Below are positions 1 through 6,879 of a stretch of 38,196 nucleotides of DNA, one piece after another. This DNA comes from Firm-04 sp964392175. GTDB lineage: Bacteria; Bacillota; Clostridia; Oscillospirales; Ruminococcaceae. A program made the position numbers and the translations under genes. The DNA lies in NCBI GenBank assembly GCA_964392175.1, contig CAYMOJ010000016.1:1-38196 (forward strand), read 5' to 3'. The notes beneath the pieces were generated by a model, which saw only the letters and a program-made list of their open reading frames with translations, was not told the DNA's origin and ran no database searches. Position 1 is the first letter of the stretch; each line of letters opens with the position of its first letter.

Positions 1-308
<308 letters not shown>

Positions 309-372
309 CTTTGTGATTGTTCTTGAATGCATTTGCTGTTCAGTTTTCAGGGTATCTGAAGAAACAGGATAG

Positions 373-490
<118 letters not shown>

Positions 491-492
491 CT

Positions 493-522
493 AGCCAGAG
501 AAACCTTGTTCTCTGGCTTTTC
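493..522 (+). terminator. Hairpin between 5S rRNA and tRNA
   Basis: Inverted repeat AGCCAGAGAA (493-502) / TTCTCTGGCT (509-518), a 10-bp stem followed by TTTCC. It could be an intrinsic terminator or a processing hairpin, since a tRNA follows only 13 nt later. The U-tract is short. Confidence 0.55.
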
Positions 523-531
523 CTGTATTCT

Positions 532-605
532 GGGCCATTAGCTCAGTTGGTTAGAGCTCCCGGCTCATAACCGGTTGGTCCTGGGTTCGAGTCCCCGATG
601 GCCCA
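532..605 (+). tRNA. tRNA with CAT anticodon (Ile2 or elongator Met)
   Basis: Cloverleaf: acceptor GGGCCAT (532-538) with ATGGCCC (598-604), D-stem GCTC/GAGC, anticodon loop CTCATAA (564-570, anticodon CAT), T-loop TTCGAGT, discriminator A605. CCA is not encoded. The CGGCTCATAACCG anticodon arm resembles Firmicute tRNA-Ile2, in which C34 becomes lysidine, more than elongator Met, but this cannot be settled by eye. Two stem pairs look mismatched: C559-T575 at the base of the anticodon stem and T582-C596 in the T-stem. Confidence 0.88.
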
Positions 606-610
606 TAAAG

Positions 611-645
611 AAAGGGTGTCACATTATGTGGCACCCTTTTTATTA
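611..645 (+). terminator. Bidirectional terminator after rRNA/tRNA operon
   Basis: A stem pairs AAAGGGTGTCACAT (611-624) with GTGGCACCCTTT (628-639) and is followed by TTTTTATTATT on the + strand. On the - strand the same stem is followed by CTTTCTTTA, just past the ireB-like gene ending at 643, so it probably serves both convergent transcripts. Confidence 0.85.
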
Positions 646-888
646 TTCCGAAAGATAGGATTTTACCAGTGCCTGCATCAACTCGTCACGATCAATGCGG
701 CGGATCAGACTGCGCGCATTTTTGTGAACGGTTATGTAGGTTGGATCCTCAGAAAGAATGTATCCTACAATCTGATTGATGGGGTTATACCCTTTTTCAA
801 CCAACGCATCATAAACATGCTGTAGATTACGTTTCATTTCAAGCTCTTTCTCTTGCGGAATCGAAAATGTGATTGTTTTATCGGACAT
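643..888 (-). CDS. IreB family regulatory phosphoprotein (UPF0297/DUF965)
   Basis: An 81-residue protein with the hallmark block YDALVEKGYNPINQIVGYIL and then DPTYITVHKNARSLIRRIDRDEL. It aligns from memory with B. subtilis YrzL and Enterococcus IreB over its whole length. IreB is a small cytosolic substrate of the Ser/Thr kinase IreK/PrkC in Enterococcus and affects cephalosporin tolerance; its role here is inferred from the family. The start MSDK was chosen because AAAGGAG lies 7 nt upstream. The reading frame extends further upstream, but that part covers the promoter and is not protein-like. A sigma-A promoter sits at 931-959. The gene stands alone and converges on the rRNA operon. Confidence 0.9.
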   Translation of the reverse strand: MSDKTITFSIPQEKELEMKRNLQHVYDALVEKGYNPINQIVGYILSEDPTYITVHKNARSLIRRIDRDELMQALVKSYLSE

Positions 889-930
889 ATCCATACTCCT
901 TTCATGGGGATGTGCATCATTTACTTCTCT

Positions 931-959
931 ATTATACGACAAATCCGTTCTGAGTTCAA
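931..959 (-). promoter_or_regulatory. Sigma-A promoter of the ireB-like gene
   Basis: On the - strand, TTGAAC (-35, plus positions 954-959), a 17-nt spacer, then TATAAT (-10, 931-936). It lies ~45 nt ahead of the start codon. Confidence 0.8.
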
Positions 960-1076
960 GCACTTTTCCATTTTTTTGTATAAAATGCCATATTTTGACT
1001 TTGTATTTTGTGCGATATGTATAGACTCTGCGAGCTGATTCGCTCTGGTCGCAGAGTCTTGCAGCGATTGTGCGTG

Positions 1077-1262
1077 TTACTCGCAGCAGCAGTTGGAACG
1101 TTTCTCGAAGGAGTTGCAGTCCACGCATTCCTTCATGGTGGGATTGCTTTCGTGGGTGCCGATGTTGACAACATCAAGCGTGCAGTAATTTTCGCTGCAC
1201 ATATTGTGACGGCACTGTTCAACGGTGCAATGGATATTGGGGTTCTTCTTCTGATTCATCAT
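1077..1262 (-). CDS. DUF1540 domain-containing small Cys-rich protein
   Basis: A 61-residue protein with eight or more Cys in the DUF1540 pattern: a CTVEQCRHNMCSENYCTL segment, then ECVDC and a C-terminal CCC. This spacing suggests metal binding, but the function of the family is not established. The start was placed at the first of two adjacent ATGs (1260-1262), which has AAAGGAGC about 11 nt upstream. Longer in-frame extensions lack an RBS. It sits between ireB and the nfeD operon and is transcribed away from the latter. A hairpin lies downstream at 1023-1059 but lacks a clear U-tract. Confidence 0.85.
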   Translation of the reverse strand: MMNQKKNPNIHCTVEQCRHNMCSENYCTLDVVNIGTHESNPTMKECVDCNSFEKRSNCCCE

Positions 1263-1536
1263 AACAGAAAAAGCTCCTTTCACTTTGTATTCGCACAGCA
1301 GATCAATGGTTTGTCCTGCTGGCATAGCTATAGTATGCACCCATGCGATGCGTTTATGCATGAGAAGGAATTGATTTGATTTTTGGCTTTGCCTCGTTGT
1401 TTTTGCCCCGTTTTCTTTGAAACTTGATATCCCTTGAAATCAAGAGAGATTCGTAGATATCTCGCGCCTTTCCGAGATTTTGCTATGATTTTGCCCGTAT
1501 TTGGCGCTGTGATGCAAATTTGTTTTATTTTGACGG
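1263..1536. other. Intergenic region between divergent DUF1540 and nfeD genes
   Basis: About 390 nt separate the two divergent genes. The right part holds the nfeD promoter. The left ~270 nt must hold the DUF1540 promoter, but no convincing -35/-10 pair was found. No RNA motif or gene was recognised. Confidence 0.5.
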
Positions 1537-1565
1537 TTGCAAAATCGTCGAAAATGTGATACAAT
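1537..1565 (+). promoter_or_regulatory. Sigma-A promoter of the NfeD/SPFH operon
   Basis: TTGCAA (1537-1542), a 17-nt spacer, TACAAT (1560-1565). The transcript would have a ~85-nt leader with complementary segments CACCGC/GCGGTG. Confidence 0.75.
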
Positions 1566-1656
1566 AGCATCATGATCACCGCGCGAAGAATCAAGCACTA
1601 TGCGGTGCGTTGACATGATCATGCAATTGCAATATATAGAGAAAGGAGGACTTTTT

Positions 1657-2109
1657 ATGACGACTATGATGATTTTTTGGGGCGTCGTATTTGTGCTGAT
1701 GGTAATTGCTGAATGTGCCTCCATGCAGTTGGTTAGTATTTGGTTTGCGGTTGGCTCGTTGGGGGCTTTTTTTGCAGCGATGTTGAACCTTGGGTTCACG
1801 GGTCAGCTTGCGATTTTTGTGCTGATATCTCTCGTGTTGCTGATTGCGACCAGACCGTTGTTGAAGAAACTGCGTGTCCAAAAGATTGTGCCGACGAATG
1901 CTGATAAGGAAATTGGCGCAACTGCCGTGATCATTGAGGAAGTCAATGCTGCTATGGGAACCGGTCGAGTGCGACTGAACGGCGTGGATTGGATCGCCGT
2001 TTCGGAAAATGACACCATACTCCCTGTCAATACCGTTGTGATCGTGCGGCAGGTGCAGGGCGCAAAGCTCATCGTTGCTGAAGCAGCGGTTGCACAATCT
2101 GTTTCGTAA
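1657..2109 (+). CDS. NfeD-like membrane protein
   Basis: A 150-residue protein. Two or three hydrophobic helices (about residues 4-24, 27-45 and 48-70) come first, then a C-terminal OB-fold-like beta domain starting near the GATAVIIEEV segment, with GTGRVRLNGVDWIAVS typical of short NfeD proteins. NfeD proteins partner with SPFH proteins in membrane microdomains, and an SPFH gene follows 45 nt downstream, supporting the call. The start was chosen for the AAAGGAGGA box 6-7 nt upstream; an upstream in-frame ATG at 1600 has no RBS. Integral membrane location is inferred from hydrophobicity. Confidence 0.88.
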   Translation: MTTMMIFWGVVFVLMVIAECASMQLVSIWFAVGSLGAFFAAMLNLGFTGQLAIFVLISLVLLIATRPLLKKLRVQKIVPTNADKEIGATAVIIEEVNAAMGTGRVRLNGVDWIAVSENDTILPVNTVVIVRQVQGAKLIVAEAAVAQSVS

Positions 2110-2154
2110 TTTTTTATAAGCAATGGATCAAATCATATTTAGGAGGACTTTATC

Positions 2155-3162
2155 ATGAATATAATTTCTACTGCTGCCATGCTGGCAGGTCACGGCGGGT
2201 GGGTGATTGCACTGCTCCTAATCGCAATTTTGCTGGTCATCCTCATCGCGAATATCCGAATTGTACCCCAGGCGAGGGTTTATGTCATTGAGCGACTCGG
2301 TTCCTTTCATCAGGAATGGCATACCGGCCCTCATTGGTTGATTCCTTTTATCGACCGCGTGGTCAAAATCGTATCCATTAAAGAGCAGGTTGTCGATTTC
2401 AAGCCCCAGCCTGTGATTACCAAGGATAATGTTACCATGCAGATCGATACTGTTGTGTTCTTCCAAGTGACCGATGCAAAGCAGTATACCTATGGTGTGG
2501 AACGACCCATGGCTGCTATCGAGAACCTTTCCGCCACCACTTTGCGTAATATTATTGGTGAGATGGAACTGGACGCAACCTTGACCTCCCGCGATATCAT
2601 TAACACGAAAATTACATCGATCCTCGATCAAGCAACCGACCGATGGGGTATCAAGGTCAATCGTGTAGAGTTGAAAAATATTCTGCCTCCGCGCGAGATT
2701 CAGGACGCCATGGAAAAGCAGATGAAGGCAGAACGTGAGCGCCGTGAAAAAATCTTGCAGGCAGAGGGCGAAAAGAAATCCGCCATCCTTGTGGCAGAAG
2801 GTGAAAAGCAGTCTCAGATTCTACGTGCTGAAGCACAGAAGGAATCGGAGATCTTAAAAGCACAGGCAGAGCAAGAGGCCATGCTGTTGCGAGCAGAGGC
2901 GGTTCGGCAGCAGAAAATTTTGGAGGCGCAAGGTGAGGCAGAGTCGATTCAGTTGACCCAGGGCGCATTGGCAGAAGGACTGAAAATGCTGAATGCCGCC
3001 GCCCCCGATGAAAGCGTGATTCGTCTGAAGTCTTTGGAGGCATTTGCAAAGGCAGCTGATGGCAAAGCAACCAAGATTATTATTCCCAGCGAGATTCAAG
3101 GTCTCGCGGGTCTGGCAGGATCTTTGCAGGGCGTTGTCGAGAAAAAAACGCTTGACAAATGA
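2155..3162 (+). CDS. SPFH/band 7 (stomatin-like, QmcA type) membrane protein
   Basis: A 335-residue protein with an N-terminal membrane helix (about residues 16-34, IALLLIAILLVILIANI), then the band 7 domain beginning at VPQARVYVIERLG and including the LPPREIQDAMEKQMKAERERRE signature near residues 178-200. A long Ala/Glu/Lys-rich coiled coil with repeated AEGEK, AEAQKE and AEAVRQ follows to about residue 275, then a short tail. Such proteins oligomerise at the inner membrane and organise microdomains or modulate proteases. The upstream NfeD partner is the usual arrangement. The RBS is AGGAGG, 8 nt before ATG. The -35 box of the next promoter overlaps its last codons. Confidence 0.92.
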   Translation: MNIISTAAMLAGHGGWVIALLLIAILLVILIANIRIVPQARVYVIERLGSFHQEWHTGPHWLIPFIDRVVKIVSIKEQVVDFKPQPVITKDNVTMQIDTVVFFQVTDAKQYTYGVERPMAAIENLSATTLRNIIGEMELDATLTSRDIINTKITSILDQATDRWGIKVNRVELKNILPPREIQDAMEKQMKAERERREKILQAEGEKKSAILVAEGEKQSQILRAEAQKESEILKAQAEQEAMLLRAEAVRQQKILEAQGEAESIQLTQGALAEGLKMLNAAAPDESVIRLKSLEAFAKAADGKATKIIIPSEIQGLAGLAGSLQGVVEKKTLDK

Positions 3163-3180
3163 GCATAGGTGTGCTATAAT
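3152..3180 (+). promoter_or_regulatory. Consensus promoter of thiT, inside the SPFH gene end
   Basis: TTGACA (3152-3157), 17-nt spacer, TATAAT (3175-3180): a perfect sigma-A consensus. The -35 box lies within the last sense codons of the preceding gene. The riboswitch begins ~20 nt after the -10 box. Confidence 0.88.
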
Positions 3181-3199
3181 AAAATTATGATCTAGATCT

Positions 3200-3290
3200 A
3201 ATAGGGGAGCTTGTGTGACAGGCTGAGAGGGTGCGTAAACGCATCGACCCATAACCTGATTCGGATAATGCCGACGGAGGGAAATACCGA
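3200..3290 (+). ncRNA. TPP (THI-box) riboswitch aptamer
   Basis: It contains the conserved THI-box elements in order: GGGGAGC (3204-3210), GGCTGAGAGGGT (3221-3232), GACCC (3246-3250), AACCTGAT (3253-3260), CGGATAATGCCG (3262-3273) and CGGAGGGA (3274-3281). A terminator hairpin follows at 3306-3340, then a thiamine transporter gene. The expected mechanism is premature termination when thiamine pyrophosphate is bound. Outer boundaries are approximate. Confidence 0.95.
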
Positions 3291-3305
3291 TTCTTTCGGA
3301 TTTTG

Positions 3306-3340
3306 ATGCACCGTGGGTATTGTCCCATGGTGCATTTTTT
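3306..3340 (+). terminator. Riboswitch-controlled intrinsic terminator
   Basis: Stem ATGCACCGTGGG (3306-3317) with CCCATGGTGCAT (3324-3335), a 12-bp stem with one G-T pair, then TTTTTT. It lies between the TPP aptamer and thiT, so it is the likely expression platform. Confidence 0.92.
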
Positions 3341-3361
3341 ACTGAAAGGATGTTTTCAACT

Positions 3362-3967
3362 ATGAAAGAAACTCGCACACATCGTATGGTCATTAGTGGC
3401 GTGATGATCGCTCTCGCAACGGTCTTATCCTTTGTGAAGCTATTTGAAGCCCCTATGGGCGGTTCTGTTACGTTGCTGAGTATGCTGCCCCTTTGCCTGA
3501 TTTCTATTCGTTATGGCGTGAAATGGGGCGTTTTTTCTAGTGGGATTCACGCATTGCTGCAAATCATGATTGGTGGCAGTGCACTCGCAAAGTCGGGGAT
3601 TTCGTTCCATGCATTGATCGGTAGCTTTGTCTTTGATTATCTGCTAGCCTTTGGCGTGCTGGGGCTTGCCGGAATGTTTTGTGTCCGTGCAGATCACGAT
3701 GATGAGCCGTATGATGAAAAAAAGCAGAGCAACCACGGTCAGCGCGCATTTCTTGGCGTGATAGTGGCTGTTGCGCTGCGATTTGTCTGCCATACGATTT
3801 CCGGCTGCATTTTCTTTTCGGAATGGTGCTGGGAAGGTTGGAACCTGGTTTTGTATTCTGTTTGCTATAACGGCGCGTATATGCTGCCAGAGATGATTTT
3901 TACGGCGTGTGGTGCATGGGCACTGTTGCGCATTCCTATGAGCCGTAAGCTCTTTGCACCTGTCTGA
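3362..3967 (+). CDS. thiT: Energy-coupled thiamine transporter, S component ThiT
   Basis: A 201-residue hydrophobic protein with about six membrane helices. Its C-terminal half has the ThiT thiamine-binding features: FVCHTISGCIFFSEW, then EGWN, YSVCYNGAY and a LPE motif, aligning from memory with Lactococcus ThiT and B. subtilis YuaJ. ThiT captures thiamine and works with the shared EcfA/A'/T module, which is not in this window. A TPP riboswitch directly upstream independently supports thiamine as substrate. A segment around residues 110-135 is unusually rich in charged residues (an HDDEPYDEKKQ loop). The start was chosen at 3362 because GAAAGG lies ~12 nt upstream; ATG 3350 would be too close to it. 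Confidence 0.93.
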   Translation: MKETRTHRMVISGVMIALATVLSFVKLFEAPMGGSVTLLSMLPLCLISIRYGVKWGVFSSGIHALLQIMIGGSALAKSGISFHALIGSFVFDYLLAFGVLGLAGMFCVRADHDDEPYDEKKQSNHGQRAFLGVIVAVALRFVCHTISGCIFFSEWCWEGWNLVLYSVCYNGAYMLPEMIFTACGAWALLRIPMSRKLFAPV

Positions 3968-3985
3968 TATTCAAAACAGAACGCA

Positions 3986-4028
3986 TAAAGCCCTCCGTGG
4001 AATGAATTTGTTCACGGAGGGCTTCTTT
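3986..4028 (+). terminator. Bidirectional terminator between thiT and the next gene
   Basis: AAGCCCTCCGTG (3988-3999) pairs perfectly with CACGGAGGGCTT (4013-4024), followed by CTTTAT on + and by TTATGCG on -. It lies between two convergent genes. Confidence 0.85.
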
Positions 4029-4034
4029 ATGCGG

Positions 4035-4565
4035 TTACAGCAGGTGATATTCTTTTTTGGTGCGGGCAGGTGTGAAAGCAGAAGGCTTTTTCTGACGGAG
4101 AAACACCCGCAGTAGATTGGTATTTACGCAAGCAGATGTGTTAACATGAATTTTTCCCTGTTCCGTGATGAGATTTAGCCACATTGCCTCGCCATCGGTA
4201 CTGGTGTAGATTTCCTGAATATCGGCAAGGGAAATGACTTTCATGCCACCAAACAGTTTGCGTACGCGAATCTCGGCTTTGCCCTGCTGAAACCAGATTC
4301 CGAATCGGAAGGCATAGAGCATCATTAGTATTGCAGGAGTAATGAGAAGCAAAGCGACTGGCAATAAGGTAAATGCTTTTTCCTGCACCAGGATACATAG
4401 CACAGGTGCAATGAATACGACAATCACTGTTAAGATCAAGCGTACATCGCCGCCATAACGCACATGATGCTGCTTTCCGTTCAAAGCGACGGCACACTGC
4501 TGTCGCTTTTTTTTGCTGATTTTGTTTCTGCGGATCTGTTTTCGCTGCGTATTCTTTTTGCGCAT
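4035..4565 (-). CDS. Small membrane protein, possibly PH-like domain
   Basis: 176 residues, not assigned to a named family with confidence. A very basic N-terminus (residues 1-24) precedes two membrane helices (about 41-61 and 64-88). A cytosolic beta-rich segment starting at FGIWFQQGKAEIRVRKLFGG then ends in a basic tail. The hydrophobic hairpin followed by a GIWFQQGKAEIRV-type strand resembles bacterial PH/YcxB-like membrane proteins; this is an impression only. It stands alone with its own promoter (4584-4612) and faces the thiT terminator. RBS: a GAAAGGGTGG-type box upstream of ATG. Confidence 0.7.
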   Translation of the reverse strand: MRKKNTQRKQIRRNKISKKKRQQCAVALNGKQHHVRYGGDVRLILTVIVVFIAPVLCILVQEKAFTLLPVALLLITPAILMMLYAFRFGIWFQQGKAEIRVRKLFGGMKVISLADIQEIYTSTDGEAMWLNLITEQGKIHVNTSACVNTNLLRVFLRQKKPSAFTPARTKKEYHLL

Positions 4566-4583
4566 ATCACCACCACCCTTTCT

Positions 4584-4612
4584 ATTATAGCACAGGCAAT
4601 GGTGAAAGTCAA
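4584..4612 (-). promoter_or_regulatory. Sigma-A promoter of the 4035-4565 gene
   Basis: On the - strand, TTGACT (plus 4607-4612), 17-nt spacer, TATAAT (plus 4584-4589). Confidence 0.82.
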
Positions 4613-4620
4613 TTTTCGAA

Positions 4621-4659
4621 ATAAAAAGAACGCCTTCGACCGCAGCCGAAAGCGTTCTT
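4621..4659 (-). terminator. Terminator of the symporter gene
   Basis: AAGAACGCTTTCG / CGAAGGCGTTCTT on the - strand (arms at plus 4647-4659 and 4626-4638), followed by TTTTTATTTC. It lies ~25 nt after the symporter stop codon. Confidence 0.88.
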
Positions 4660-4682
4660 GCAATGTCGATGCCTTATATGGC

Positions 4683-6269
4683 TTATTTCTGAAATGCAGC
4701 AAATGCGTGATCTACTACTTCCTTTTCGCAGGGCTTGGTTACAAGTGATACCAGCGGTGTTACAATGATCGAGAGAATCATCAATACTGCACCTGCGTTA
4801 ATGGGCGATGCCATATTCAGCGGCAGCGATGCAGCCCAGCTTACGAAATCAGAAAATTGCGTTGGGAAGAACGAGAAGATCATCATGTGGCTCATGGTGA
4901 GAAATACACCCATGCCGAAGCTGACCCATACTGAGGCTTTGGTGATGCGTTTGCCATATAGCCCCCACAGGAACGGGCCAAGGAACGAACCGGACAGTGC
5001 GCCCCACGAATAGCTCATCAGGGTGGTGATGGCAGCGGTTTTGTTCATAGCGATGAGCACCGATATCAACAGGAAGAAGATGATCAGCACGCGCATGGTG
5101 ATAAATTCTTTTTTGTCATCCATTTTGCCCTTTGTGGCAGGACGAATGAGATCGTGAGTAAGTGTGGTAGAGGATGTCAGCACCAGAGCAGAAAGGGTGG
5201 AGAGCGAAGCACTCAGTACCAGTACCACCACAAGACCAATCAATACGGAAGGAAGACCTTCTTCTAACATGGCAGGAACCATAGCATCAAATTCCAGCTT
5301 GCCATTCGATAGCTTTGTGATCAGGTTTTTACCGATTCCGGTGCCTTCCTCTGTGGTGTTGAAGAGTCTTGTAAAGCCGCCTAGCAGATAGCAGCCACCG
5401 GAAACCACCAAACAGAAAATTGTGGAGATGACCATGCCGCGCTTGATGTCCTTTTCATCACGGATGGCATAGAACTTGTGCGTCATCTGCGGCAGCCCCC
5501 AAGTACCCAGTGATGTTAGAATCACAACGCCGAACAAGTTGATTGGATCGGGGCCAAATACACTAGCGAGAGCACCATCAGCAATGGCGGGATCTTTGAC
5601 GGTTTTCAGCATATCAATGGAGGCAAATAGCCCTCCATTGTGATTCAGCACACTGATGATCACTGCGGTGATGCCCACAAGCATAATCAGACCTTGAATA
5701 AAATCGTTGACAGCAGTTGCAGAATATCCGCCAAGTACAACATAGATTGCACTGAGAACCGCCATTGCAACAATCACATATTGATATGCATTGTCGGATT
5801 TCAGATCAAACGCCATAGCAAACAGACGAGAAAGCCCGTTGTAAACCGATGCAGTGTAGGGGATCATGAAGATGAATACAATTGCAGCTGCAACATTCTT
5901 GAGCGCAGTGCTGCCGTAGCGTTTCAAGAAGAAATCCGGCATTGTTTTGGCTTCCAGATGCTTGGTCATGAGGCGGGTGCGTTTACCGAGCACTAACCAG
6001 CAAAGGGTCGCGCCGATGAGCGCGTTGCCCACGCCGATGAGCGCAGCAGAGATACCGTAGCTCCATCCGAACTGACCTGCATAGCCAATAAAGACCACGG
6101 CAGAGAAATAGGTGGTGCCGAAGCCAAATGCGGTCATCCATGGGCCGATTTTATTGCCGCCAAATACGAAATCGTTGACGGTTTTGGTGCGCTTTGAGGT
6201 GACGATGCCGATGGTGATCATCAGGGCGGCGTACACCAGCACGATGATTGAGGCAATGATTTGAGGCAT
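4683..6269 (-). CDS. Sodium:solute symporter (SSS/SLC5 family)
   Basis: A 528-residue polytopic protein with about 13 hydrophobic helices. The N-terminal half holds the SSS-type segment VFGGNKIGPWMTAFGFGTTYFSA and later GYSATAVNDFIQGLIMLVG, the position of the family's sodium-symporter signature. SSS carriers couple Na+ entry to uptake of proline, pantothenate, sugars or similar. The substrate cannot be read from the sequence, although the overall look is PutP-like. The start was set at 6269, where AAGGAG lies 6 nt upstream; the upstream in-frame extension covers the leader. It is monocistronic: a perfect-consensus promoter at 6356-6384 gives a ~80-nt leader, and a terminator lies at 4621-4659. 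Confidence 0.9.
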   Translation of the reverse strand: MPQIIASIIVLVYAALMITIGIVTSKRTKTVNDFVFGGNKIGPWMTAFGFGTTYFSAVVFIGYAGQFGWSYGISAALIGVGNALIGATLCWLVLGKRTRLMTKHLEAKTMPDFFLKRYGSTALKNVAAAIVFIFMIPYTASVYNGLSRLFAMAFDLKSDNAYQYVIVAMAVLSAIYVVLGGYSATAVNDFIQGLIMLVGITAVIISVLNHNGGLFASIDMLKTVKDPAIADGALASVFGPDPINLFGVVILTSLGTWGLPQMTHKFYAIRDEKDIKRGMVISTIFCLVVSGGCYLLGGFTRLFNTTEEGTGIGKNLITKLSNGKLEFDAMVPAMLEEGLPSVLIGLVVVLVLSASLSTLSALVLTSSTTLTHDLIRPATKGKMDDKKEFITMRVLIIFFLLISVLIAMNKTAAITTLMSYSWGALSGSFLGPFLWGLYGKRITKASVWVSFGMGVFLTMSHMMIFSFFPTQFSDFVSWAASLPLNMASPINAGAVLMILSIIVTPLVSLVTKPCEKEVVDHAFAAFQK

Positions 6270-6355
6270 AACAAGCTCCTTCTGTGTATAATAGTATGTT
6301 GACCACTTTTGCGATATAAAGCTGCATTGCTGTAAAGCTTTAACGCAACAAAGCA

Positions 6356-6384
6356 ATTATAGCACAGGATCTGTGAAATGTCAA
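6356..6384 (-). promoter_or_regulatory. Perfect-consensus promoter of the symporter
   Basis: On the - strand, TTGACA (plus 6379-6384), 17-nt spacer, TATAAT (plus 6356-6361). Confidence 0.88.
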
Positions 6385-6628
6385 GGGGAAAATGCAAAAA
6401 ATGCGCAAAAAGATCGAAAAAATGAATTGGATCACATGAGATCGTGCCGGATCTTCTGTGTTTATCAACTTTTAGTATTGAATTGCTTTTCGGGAATATC
6501 TTGTGATTTTCTGCACACACGAAATTGCATCTATCTTGCAAAACGGATCAAAAGTGGAATCCTATTCGGCAAGTTGCATAAAATTTATGCTCAGATTTTG
6601 GCGAATCCACCAAAGTTTTCGTTTCCTC
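6385..6628. other. Intergenic spacer between divergent promoters
   Basis: About 240 nt of A/T-rich sequence between the symporter promoter and the GH9 promoter. No gene, hairpin or known RNA motif was recognised. A regulator site for the divergent genes could lie here, but none was identified. Confidence 0.45.
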
Positions 6629-6657
6629 TTTACAAGTTCCAAAAGATGTATTATAAT
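6629..6657 (+). promoter_or_regulatory. Promoter of GH9 cellulase with long leader
   Basis: TTTACA (6629-6634), 17-nt spacer, TATAAT (6652-6657). Transcription from ~6664 gives a ~215-nt leader with several complementary segments, for example TTGAATA/TATTATTCAA (near 6700-6730) and GCACGGA/TTCGTGC (near 6747-6770). Confidence 0.8.
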
Positions 6658-6879
6658 AGAAATGATGAAAACTGCGTGATAGCTGTGCGGAAAAATCGAG
6701 TTGAATATTACTGATAGTATTATTCAAGCGATCCGCCACAAAAAGAGCACGGATATTCTGTGTTCGTGCGCCCGAGGCAACGTTTGATGCAAGTTTTCAG
6801 GGAAGCGCATCCACTGTAGGTATAACCCGGTACGGAGAGTATTGGTTATATAAACAAAAAAATGGGAGGGTTTTTACAC

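Noticed and set aside
1023..1059. Perfect 11-bp hairpin (AGACTCTGCGA / TCGCAGAGTCT) after the DUF1540 gene
   Set aside because: Neither strand has a U-tract after it, so I did not call it a terminator; it may be a 3'-end stabiliser.
6770..6840. Cobalamin-riboswitch-like words (CAGGGAAG, CCACTGT) in the GH9 leader
   Set aside because: The order, spacing and the B12-box do not fit the cobalamin aptamer, and the gene has no link to B12.
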